A stretch of 64,000 nt of DNA from Aliiroseovarius marinus. Lineage in GTDB: Bacteria > Pseudomonadota > Alphaproteobacteria > Rhodobacterales > Rhodobacteraceae. The translations under genes were made by a program, and so were the position numbers. Location of the stretch: positions 141,474 to 205,473 of the forward strand of contig NZ_ML178714.1 in assembly GCF_004360145.1 (NCBI RefSeq), given 5' to 3'. Under the pieces are notes generated by a model that had not been told where the DNA came from, did no database searches, and saw only the letters and a program-made list of their open reading frames with translations. This document shows positions 43,935-50,792 of the stretch, one piece after another (the first letter of the stretch is position 1; every line of letters begins with the position of its first letter).

Positions 43935-44360
43935 ATGAAATTACTGGCGTCTACGCTGTTTTCATCCTTGTTTTTAACGTCATTTGCAGCGGCAGAATCG
44001 TATGATTGCAATTTTAAAGTGCGCGCCAATGATCGGAAGTGGGTTCCGTCTTCTCTGTCAATCAACGTAGATCGAAATGACCGCGTTTGGGTTCTGGGGA
44101 ACATCGTCAAAACCGATGATGGGCACCCGATCGAAGGCCGCGCAACCGACGACATAAGAACGCGCGACGTTTTTGAAGTTGAGACGGTAAATGAAAGCAT
44201 GCCAGTCGATTCCCGCCGCCCTTTGGGTGCCAGTTCGCGGCGCGTTCTCTATACCGTTTCCATCGATCCAGAAGATCTTACTGCCATTCTCAGGGCAGTT
44301 ACTCTTGTAAAGTATTTTGAACAATCCCGCCGCCTAACGGGGGCCTGCAAAATCCGGTGA
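43935..44360 (+). CDS. Secreted protein A of a tandem paralogous pair
   Basis: 141 residues. ATG 43935 gives a clean signal peptide (KLLASTLFSSLFLTSFAAA, cleavage after AAA). Mature landmarks: ESYDC, RKWVPSSLSINVDRND, DGHPIEGRA and a C-terminal GACKI, so two Cys that probably bond. A sampled stretch is about 45% G+C. It shares length, Cys positions and WVP / PIE motifs with the next gene, so they look like diverged duplicates. Function unknown. Its ribosome site is inside the sox terminator. Confidence 0.75.
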   Translation: MKLLASTLFSSLFLTSFAAAESYDCNFKVRANDRKWVPSSLSINVDRNDRVWVLGNIVKTDDGHPIEGRATDDIRTRDVFEVETVNESMPVDSRRPLGASSRRVLYTVSIDPEDLTAILRAVTLVKYFEQSRRLTGACKIR

Positions 44361-44419
44361 TGCACAGGGTGTGTATCACCATCAACTAATCTCACCCTTT
44401 CTGATTATGGAGTTTACCA

Positions 44420-44845
44420 ATGAACAAAATCTTCGCTGCCGTTCTTGCGATGAGCACGCTTGTCCCGCTGTCCGCACAAGCCACGGTCTATGTTTGCGAG
44501 CTTGCCCCGACTGGGGCGAATGACGGGGCCTGGATCCCACCCGAGACCGTGGTCGAGTTTGATCCGAATTCGGACAAGGCCATGGTGTTTGATGGGCTGA
44601 TCAAAGAGATCTACGGCAAGCCGATCGAAGCGAAGATCTCGGTGAACAACAACAAGCGTTACACGTTCTCTTGGAACGTGCGGAATGTGCCGATCACCAC
44701 GACGGAACGTAAGCAGATGCTGGTTAAGAATATGGTTTATCGTCTGACCGTCACCAAAGGAACGCTGCAAGCAACCGAAACCATGAAGCCCATTCGCTTC
44801 ACCAATACCTTCCGTGCGAAAGGGAAATGCGTCCAGAAGAAGTGA
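44420..44845 (+). CDS. Secreted protein B of a tandem paralogous pair
   Basis: 141 residues with signal peptide NKIFAAVLAMSTLVPLSAQA. Mature part: VYVCELAPTGANDGAWIPPE, VFDGLIKEIYGKPIEAKISV, and a C-terminal KGKCVQKK. The Cys near each end and the WIP and GKPIE motifs match protein A. Predicted beta-rich, periplasmic, unknown role. The 59-base gap from protein A shows no terminator, so the pair may be one unit. GGAG (44410-44413) lies before the ATG. Confidence 0.78.
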   Translation: MNKIFAAVLAMSTLVPLSAQATVYVCELAPTGANDGAWIPPETVVEFDPNSDKAMVFDGLIKEIYGKPIEAKISVNNNKRYTFSWNVRNVPITTTERKQMLVKNMVYRLTVTKGTLQATETMKPIRFTNTFRAKGKCVQKK

Positions 44846-44892
44846 GTAATGGGTCAGGGGATGCATGAAAGCGGCTGAAAAAATGCCTGCAA

Positions 44893-44925
44893 CCCTTGAC
44901 CATACCACCTTTGCTGCCCCATCTA
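44893..44925 (+). promoter_or_regulatory. Candidate RpoH (sigma-32) promoter of sodB
   Basis: CCCTTGAC (44893-44900), 16-base spacer, CCCCATCTA (44917-44925): one base off the -35 and a full match to the -10 of sigma-32 consensus. Predicted start near 44931, about 32 bases before sodB. Confidence 0.55.
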
Positions 44926-44962
44926 AGGGCAACGGAAACACGCATTGAACAGGGGGCCCAAA

Positions 44963-45562
44963 ATGGCTTTTGAACTTCCCGATCTTCCTTACGCTCACGA
45001 CGCACTGGCCGAGTTTGGCATGTCGGCTGAAACCATGGAGTTTCACCACGACCTGCACCACAAGGCCTATGTCGACAACGGCAACAAGCTGATCGCTGGC
45101 ACCGAGTGGGAGGGTAAGACCCTCGAAGAGATCATTGTTGGCACCTATGACGACAAAGCTGTCGCGCAGAACGGTATCTTTAATAACATCTCGCAGCTGT
45201 GGAACCACAACCAGTTCTGGGAAATGATGGGCCCGGGCAAGGTTGCCATGCCGGGTGAGCTGGAAAAAGCGATCACTGAAAGCTTCGGTTCGGTTGACGA
45301 ATTCAAGTCGCAGTTCTCGGCTGCTGGCGCGGGTCAGTTCGGCTCGGGCTGGGCGTGGCTGGTGAAAAACGCTGACGGGTCGCTGGCAGTGACCAAGACC
45401 GAAAACGGCGTGAACCCGCTGTGCTTCGGCCAGACCGCACTGCTGGGCTGTGACGTGTGGGAGCACTCGTACTACATCGACTTCCGCAACAAACGTCCGG
45501 CCTACCTGTCGAACTTCCTCGACAACTTGGTGAACTGGGAAAACGTGGCCTCGCGCCTGTAA
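44963..45562 (+). CDS. sodB: Superoxide dismutase, Fe/Mn family
   Basis: 199 residues from ATG 44963 (MAFELPDLPYAHDAL). Metal ligands: His in EFHHDLHHKAY (about residue 27), His in WNHNQFWEMM, Asp and His in CDVWEHSYYIDF. Gln in AGAGQFGSGWAWLV at the position seen in iron enzymes suggests the Fe type or cambialistic. Cytosolic, no signal peptide. It ends with a good terminator, and a heat-shock-like promoter precedes it. Confidence 0.96.
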   Translation: MAFELPDLPYAHDALAEFGMSAETMEFHHDLHHKAYVDNGNKLIAGTEWEGKTLEEIIVGTYDDKAVAQNGIFNNISQLWNHNQFWEMMGPGKVAMPGELEKAITESFGSVDEFKSQFSAAGAGQFGSGWAWLVKNADGSLAVTKTENGVNPLCFGQTALLGCDVWEHSYYIDFRNKRPAYLSNFLDNLVNWENVASRL

Positions 45563-45600
45563 CCCAAACGGGCGTGATGCCCGAGATCACAAGATTAGAT

Positions 45601-45630
45601 GCGGCTGCCCCTTGGGTGGCCGCTTTTTTT
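45601..45630 (+). terminator. Rho-independent terminator of sodB
   Basis: GCGGCTGCCC / GGGTGGCCGC stem with loop CTT and seven T, 38 bases after the sodB stop. Confidence 0.9.
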
Positions 45631-45664
45631 GTGCAAAGTCTTCCGGGAAGGGCAGGAGGGCCGC

Positions 45665-46579
45665 ATGAGCGACACAACCAAAGGCGTCATCGCCATTATC
45701 GTGGCCTGCACGGTCTGGGGTCTGTCTCCGCTCTATTATTACGCGCTGGCCGATGTGCCGCCGCTTGAGCTGCTCAGCCATCGCTCGCTCTGGTCACTGG
45801 TGCTTTTGGGGCTCTATCTGGCGCTACAAGGGCGGTTGAAAGAGTTGCCCGCGCTGATGACCGGCCGCACGGCGTTTCTGGTGCTTCTGGCATCGGTGAT
45901 GATCTCGGTCAACTGGGGCGGATTTATCCTGTCGGTACAGGTCGGGATGGTGGTCGAGGCCAGCCTCGGTTACTTCATCTTTCCGCTGATCATGGCGACG
46001 CTGGGTATGCTGTTCTTTGCAGAAGGGCTGTCCGCCAGCAAGCTGACCGCTGTGCTTCTGGCGACCGGAGCGGTCCTGACCCTGACCATCGGGTTAGGCG
46101 TTGCACCGTGGTTGGCGCTGCTTTTGGGCGGCACCTTCGCGACGTATAGCGTGATCAAGAAACTGATCGCGGCCGGCCCCGTGGTTACCGTCGTGGCCGA
46201 AGTGCTGTTTTTGGCACCGCTTGCGCTGATCTGGCTGTGGGGGACGCATACCCAAGGCTGGGAAGGGATCGTGGGTCGTAATGGCTCTGTGTTCGGCTCG
46301 GATTTTGTCTCCAGCGCGATGCTGATCGGATCTGGCCTTCTGACGGGTGGTCCGCTGATGCTGTTCAGCTATGCCTCGCGCCGCCTGAAACTGTCGACCG
46401 TCGGTGTGGTGCAATACCTGAACCCCAGCCTTCAGTTCCTCTGCGCGGTCGCCATTCTGGGTGAAACGATCACCATCTGGCACATGATCGCCTTCCCATT
46501 GATCTGGGCTGCCTTGGCCATCTACTCAGTGGGTGCCTATCGTCAGGACAGGGCGGTGCGCAAAGCGGCGACCGCCTGA
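45665..46579 (+). CDS. rarD: RarD-like EamA-family transporter
   Basis: 304 residues from ATG 45665 (MSDTTKGVIAIIVACTVWGLSPLYYYALA), with about ten membrane helices in two EamA repeats. The N-terminal TKGVIAIIVACTVWGLSPLYY and the LLSHRSLWSLVLL block are RarD features. Predicted drug/metabolite exporter; substrate unknown. Its last 37 bases overlap the end of the convergent LOG gene. Confidence 0.9.
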   Translation: MSDTTKGVIAIIVACTVWGLSPLYYYALADVPPLELLSHRSLWSLVLLGLYLALQGRLKELPALMTGRTAFLVLLASVMISVNWGGFILSVQVGMVVEASLGYFIFPLIMATLGMLFFAEGLSASKLTAVLLATGAVLTLTIGLGVAPWLALLLGGTFATYSVIKKLIAAGPVVTVVAEVLFLAPLALIWLWGTHTQGWEGIVGRNGSVFGSDFVSSAMLIGSGLLTGGPLMLFSYASRRLKLSTVGVVQYLNPSLQFLCAVAILGETITIWHMIAFPLIWAALAIYSVGAYRQDRAVRKAATA

Positions 46580-47100
46580 TCCACATTATCTACGACGGTG
46601 ACGAAGCCCTTCAGGCTGTCCTCGGCAAAGCCCTGATCGATCACGTGATCCAACAGTCCAACCAGCGGATCCCAGAACCCGTTCACGTTCAGCAGCAGGA
46701 TGGGTTTCTTGTGCAGGCCCAGCTGACGCCATGTCAGGATTTCGAAGAACTCGTCCAACGATCCAGCGCCGCCGGGCAGCACCACCACCGCGTCCGAGTT
46801 CATGAACATCACCTTTTTACGCTCGTGCATATTCTCGGTCACGATGAAGCTGGTAAGATCACGCTTGCCGACTTCCCAGTTCAAAAGGTGCTCGGGGATG
46901 ACACCAAAGGTGTTGGCACCTGCAACCTGCGCTGCCTTGGCGACTTCCCCCATCAACCCCACGTCTCCGGCCCCATAAACCAGCCGCCAGCTATTGTCGG
47001 CCAGCGCTTTACCCAAGCCTTCCGCACTGGCGCGATAAGCGGGGTCATTCCCCATGCGAGAGCCGCAGTAAACGCAGATCGAGGCTGTATGTTGTGTCAT
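46543..47100 (-). CDS. LOG-family protein (cytokinin riboside phosphoribohydrolase-like)
   Basis: 185 residues from ATG 47100 (MTQHTASICVYCGSRMG). The LOG signature VVVLPGGAGSLDEFFEILTW has the PGGxG and catalytic Glu motif, with CGSRMGNDPAYR and VYGAGDVGLMGEVA upstream. LOG-type enzymes cleave nucleoside 5'-monophosphates; the true substrate here is open. Overlaps the tail of convergent rarD by 37 bases. Confidence 0.92.
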   Translation of the reverse strand: MTQHTASICVYCGSRMGNDPAYRASAEGLGKALADNSWRLVYGAGDVGLMGEVAKAAQVAGANTFGVIPEHLLNWEVGKRDLTSFIVTENMHERKKVMFMNSDAVVVLPGGAGSLDEFFEILTWRQLGLHKKPILLLNVNGFWDPLVGLLDHVIDQGFAEDSLKGFVTVVDNVDQAVAALRTALS

Positions 47101-47208
47101 CAGGGTCTCCGGGTGCGAATATATCGGAATGATCTTTTGACCGGTGTTAGCGGTATTGTTAGGGTCGGGCAAGACAACGCGACAGTAAGATCGCAACAGG
47201 GGATGTAA

Positions 47209-48375
47209 ATGGCTGAAAACTCAGGCGGCGCTGCGGGCGTTGGCAAGATTTGGATTGGTGTCGGGGCTGCTGTCATTGTGGCTGCGCTTGGATATTGCAG
47301 CTTTGATCAGCGTGCTCAGGCGCCGGTGTCCGAACCGGTCGACACGCCACAGACCGCCCAAGACACCCCCGTTGTCGAGCAACCGGTCGCGCCGACGGCC
47401 GAGGATACGACCGCCGAGGCTGAAACGTCCTCCGATGCCGCCCCGACCAAGCCTTCAGGGTCTCCCAATGCGCCAGCCTTTGACGTCGTCCGTGTCGATC
47501 CCGACGGACGCGCTGTGGTCGCCGGGCATGCGGCGCCGGGTGCGAGCGTACAGCTGTCGTTCAATGGTGCGCCGGTTGAAACGCTGACCGCGGATGATGC
47601 TGGCAACTTCGTCGCCTTGCTGGATCTGCAGGTCACAGAGCCCGGCCAATTGAGCCTGCAGATGATGAATGACGCAGGCGAGGTAGTAGAAGATGCAGCC
47701 CCTGCGCAGACCGTTCTGATCGAACCGCGCATGCCAGCACCGACCGCCGCGCCAGAGGCGCCTGAGGTTGCCAGCGCTGAGGACGCCCCAGCACAGCCCG
47801 CCGCTCCGGAAACACCTGCCGCCCCGGAAGCTCCCGCCGCACCGCGTGTTCTTTTGGCGGATAACGATGGGATCACCGTCCTGCAGGACGATGCGGGCGA
47901 TCTGACCGTACAGAACGTCATCATCGACGCGATTTCCTATGATGATCAGGGCGAGGTCGCCTTGTCCGGCCGTGCCTCAGGGGGCGGGGCCTTGCGGGTC
48001 TATCTGGACAACGCGCCGATCAAAACCGCGCCCATTCCTCAAGACGGCCAATGGCGCCTGCCTTTGCCCGATGTCGCGGCCGGCATCTACACCTTGCGCG
48101 TGGACGAACTTGCCCCCGATGGCACTGTAACGTCGCGCACGGAAACCCCGTTCAAACGCGAAGAGGTTGCGCAGATCGCCGCCGCAACCGCCGCGGTGGA
48201 CACTCGCACCCGGGTCGAGGCAGTCACGGTGCAACCCGGCTCAACCCTTTGGGCCATCGCCCGGGACAATCTTGGGGAAGGGGTGCTCTATGTCCGCGTC
48301 TTTGAAGCGAACCGCGATCAGATCCGTGACCCGGACCTGATCTATCCCGGGCAGGTCTTCACGATCCCCGAGTAA
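47209..48375 (+). CDS. LysM protein with membrane anchor and Ig-like modules
   Basis: 388 residues: one N-terminal membrane helix (IWIGVGAAVIVAALGYC), a Pro/Ala/Glu/Thr-rich linker, a beta-sandwich-like part (DPDGRAVVAGHAAPGASVQLSFNGAPV), another Pro/Ala linker, a second similar part (DDQGEVALSGRASGGGALRVYLDNAPI), and a C-terminal LysM domain (VTVQPGSTLWAIARDNLGEG...DLIYPGQVFTIPE) for peptidoglycan binding. Periplasmic, envelope role likely. Divergent from the LOG gene; a repeat element follows. Confidence 0.9.
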   Translation: MAENSGGAAGVGKIWIGVGAAVIVAALGYCSFDQRAQAPVSEPVDTPQTAQDTPVVEQPVAPTAEDTTAEAETSSDAAPTKPSGSPNAPAFDVVRVDPDGRAVVAGHAAPGASVQLSFNGAPVETLTADDAGNFVALLDLQVTEPGQLSLQMMNDAGEVVEDAAPAQTVLIEPRMPAPTAAPEAPEVASAEDAPAQPAAPETPAAPEAPAAPRVLLADNDGITVLQDDAGDLTVQNVIIDAISYDDQGEVALSGRASGGGALRVYLDNAPIKTAPIPQDGQWRLPLPDVAAGIYTLRVDELAPDGTVTSRTETPFKREEVAQIAAATAAVDTRTRVEAVTVQPGSTLWAIARDNLGEGVLYVRVFEANRDQIRDPDLIYPGQVFTIPE

Positions 48376-48387
48376 AGCACTGCCCTC

Positions 48388-48500
48388 ATTTTCTTGTTGT
48401 AAATACCTTGGGGTTCGAAGGCTTCCTGGAAACTGTCCGGGGGACAGTTTCGCCTGAGAACGGGCGAAGCCCTAGCCAAGGGCGAGGGGCGACGCCCCTC
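48388..48500 (+). repeat. Intergenic repeat family, copy 6 (long form)
   Basis: ATTTTCTTG (48388-48396), TAAATACCTTGGGG, TTCGAAGGCTTCCTGGAAAC, an ACTGTC/GACAGT hairpin, CGCCTGAGAACGGGCGAAG, and a GAGGGGC/GCCCCTC hairpin ending at the arsR stop. It matches the reverse complement of copy 4 along its length and sits in a convergent gap. Confidence 0.75.
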
Positions 48501-48829
48501 TATACCTTCTGGGCGCGGGGCGCGATGCAGCCGGAAATCTCGGCAGCCCCAGCGCAGCAGTCGTTCAAAAGATAGGAAATGACACCCCCAAGGGCCGCCC
48601 GGTCCGCCGCATAGATCACATGCCGGCTTTCCTTGCGCGATGTCAAAAGCCCCGCTTGCTCCAATTGCGACAAATGAAATGACAGGCCCGAGGCGGATAC
48701 CCCCAGCGTTTGCGCAATGTCACCAGCACACAGCCCGTCATCGCCACGCGGCACCAGCAGACGCACGATCTCAAGCCGCGTGTCATGGGCCATGGCAGAC
48801 AGGGATTTCAGGACTCGACTCTGTTCCAT
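48500..48829 (-). CDS. arsR: ArsR/SmtB-family repressor
   Basis: 109 residues. Winged helix: SLSAMAHDTRLEIVRLLV, LCAGDIAQTLGVSASGLSFHLSQLEQAGLLTSRKESRHVIYAA. A Cys in the loop GLCAGDIAQ and a C-terminal NDCCAGAAEISGC cluster could bind a soft metal or arsenite. It is divergent from the ABC exporter with an inverted repeat between, so it probably represses that gene and itself until its ligand binds. Confidence 0.92.
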   Translation of the reverse strand: MEQSRVLKSLSAMAHDTRLEIVRLLVPRGDDGLCAGDIAQTLGVSASGLSFHLSQLEQAGLLTSRKESRHVIYAADRAALGGVISYLLNDCCAGAAEISGCIAPRAQKV

Positions 48830-48831
48830 GC

Positions 48832-48855
48832 TTCAACTATTGATGAAATGTTGAA
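48832..48855. promoter_or_regulatory. Candidate ArsR operator
   Basis: Arms TTCAAC (48832-48837) and GTTGAA (48850-48855) with a 12-base centre; an alternative TTCA...TGAA palindrome lies inside (48832-48847). It starts 3 bases upstream of the arsR ATG and 59 bases before the ABC gene, in a locally AT-rich promoter region. Confidence 0.45.
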
Positions 48856-48913
48856 ATAAAGCAAGACCGACCTTAGGTCGTTGCGAAATCGCACATCAGC
48901 AAGGAGCAGCCTT

Positions 48914-50740
48914 ATGGCGCCCAGCCGCATCACCTCGACCGAGCTTCCAGACAACAATTGGCGTACCATCCGGCGCGTCGCCCCCTATCTTTGGCCGGCC
49001 GAGCACCCCTGGGTGAAACGCCGCGTCGTGTTGGCCATGCTGGCGCTTCTGCTTTCCAAGATCGTCGCCGTGGCAACGCCGTGGTTCTATGGCTGGGCGG
49101 TGAACGAGCTGGCGGGCGACAGCACGGCGCCGGCCTATATGCTTGGGGCCGGGGCGGTCGGTCTGACCTTGGCCTACGGCATGGCGCGTCTGATGACCAA
49201 CGGATTTCAGCAACTGCGAGATGCAATCTTTGCCCGCGTTGGCCAGCGGGCCTTGCGCCAACTGGCGCTTGAGACCTTCACCCACATTCACCGCCTGTCC
49301 ATGCGCTATCACATCACGCGCAAGACCGGTGGCCTCAGCCGTATCATTGAGCGTGGTGTGAAGGGGGTCGAGTTCCTGTTGCGCTTCATGCTCTTCTCGA
49401 TGGGGCCGCTGATCCTTGAACTTGGCCTGATCGCACTGATCCTGTTTGTGACCTTTGACGTCTGGTACCTCGCCGTCGTTGTTGTGACGATCTGGGCCTA
49501 TGTCTGGTTCACCTTCAAAGTGACCGAATGGCGTGTGCGCATCCGCAAGGAAATGAATGATCAGGATACGGACGCGAACCAGAAGGCCATCGACAGCCTT
49601 CTCAACTTCGAAACCGTCAAATATTTCGGCGCTGAGAAACGCGAGGCCGAGCGTTATGACAGTGCGATGGCGGGCTATGAGCAAGCCGCGTTGAAAACCT
49701 CGTATTCACTGGCTTTCCTGAACTTCGGTCAAGCCTTTCTGATCACTGGCGGTCTGGTCGCGGTGATGGTTCTGGCCGCCATTGGCGTGCAGAACGGGCA
49801 GCTGACCGTGGGCGATTTCGTCATGGTCAACGCCTATATGATCCAGATCACCATGCCGCTGAACTTCCTTGGCACCGTCTATCGCGAGATCCGGCAGGCG
49901 CTGGTGGATATGAGCGAGATGTTCGACCTGCTGGAACAGCCCGCTGATGTGACTGACAAGCCCGATGCGTCCGAGATCGCCGTGACTGGCGGGGCGTTGT
50001 CTTTCAACGACGTGCATTTCGGCTATGACGCCGCGCGGCCCATCCTGAAAGGCGTGTCACTGGATGTGGGCGCGGGGAAAACCGTGGCCATCGTCGGCCC
50101 GTCTGGGTCAGGCAAGTCCACCATCGGGCGGCTTCTGTTCCGTTTCTATGACGTGAATGGTGGAGGTCTGTCCATCGACGGGCAGGACGTGCGCGACGTG
50201 ACGCAGGACAGCCTGCACGCGCAGATCGGCGTGGTGCCGCAGGACACAGTCCTGTTCAACGATACGGTGCTGTACAACATCGCTTATGGCCGCCCCGACG
50301 CGTCGCGTTCCGAAATCGAAGCCGCTGCCAAGGCGGCCAAGATCCACGACTTCATCATGGAACTGCCCGAGGGCTATGAGACCCAAGTGGGCGAACGCGG
50401 GCTGAAACTGTCGGGCGGTGAAAAGCAGCGTGTGGGCATTGCGCGGACGCTTCTGAAGAATCCGCCAATTCTGCTGCTGGACGAAGCGACCTCGGCCTTG
50501 GACAGCCAGACCGAACGCGACATTCAGGACAGCCTAAGCGAGATGGGGCAGGGGCGCACCGTGATCACCATCGCGCACCGCCTGTCGACCATCGTGGATG
50601 CGGACGAGATCGTGGTGCTGGAGGCTGGTGTCATTGTCGAACAAGGCACCCATGACGAACTTCTGGAGCATGGCGGCCGCTACGCCGCGATGTGGGCGCG
50701 TCAAGCCAGCGAGGAAGAGCCGCAAGCTCTAGCGGGCTGA
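48914..50740 (+). CDS. ABC exporter, Atm1/HMT1-type, single-chain half transporter
   Basis: 608 residues from ATG 48914, with AAGGAG ten bases upstream. Six-helix membrane domain (residues ~35-340) with RYHITRKTGGLSRIIERGVKGVEFLLRF, then an ATPase: GPSGSGKST, LSGGEKQRVGIARTLL, LLLDEATSALD. It matches heavy-metal/Fe-S glutathione-conjugate exporters (HMT1, Atm1), which work as homodimers. Control by the divergent ArsR fits metal detoxification, though a role in glutathione-persulfide export cannot be ruled out. Confidence 0.9.
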   Translation: MAPSRITSTELPDNNWRTIRRVAPYLWPAEHPWVKRRVVLAMLALLLSKIVAVATPWFYGWAVNELAGDSTAPAYMLGAGAVGLTLAYGMARLMTNGFQQLRDAIFARVGQRALRQLALETFTHIHRLSMRYHITRKTGGLSRIIERGVKGVEFLLRFMLFSMGPLILELGLIALILFVTFDVWYLAVVVVTIWAYVWFTFKVTEWRVRIRKEMNDQDTDANQKAIDSLLNFETVKYFGAEKREAERYDSAMAGYEQAALKTSYSLAFLNFGQAFLITGGLVAVMVLAAIGVQNGQLTVGDFVMVNAYMIQITMPLNFLGTVYREIRQALVDMSEMFDLLEQPADVTDKPDASEIAVTGGALSFNDVHFGYDAARPILKGVSLDVGAGKTVAIVGPSGSGKSTIGRLLFRFYDVNGGGLSIDGQDVRDVTQDSLHAQIGVVPQDTVLFNDTVLYNIAYGRPDASRSEIEAAAKAAKIHDFIMELPEGYETQVGERGLKLSGGEKQRVGIARTLLKNPPILLLDEATSALDSQTERDIQDSLSEMGQGRTVITIAHRLSTIVDADEIVVLEAGVIVEQGTHDELLEHGGRYAAMWARQASEEEPQALAG

Positions 50741-50766
50741 TCCTCCCAACAGCTAGAGACGAAAAA

Positions 50767-50790
50767 GGCGCGGATCTCTCCGCGCCTTTT
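50767..50790. terminator. Two-way terminator between ABC exporter and RND pump
   Basis: GGCGCGGA-TCTC-TCCGCGCC with A-run before and T-run after, in a 52-base convergent gap. Confidence 0.9.
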
Positions 50791-50792
50791 CT

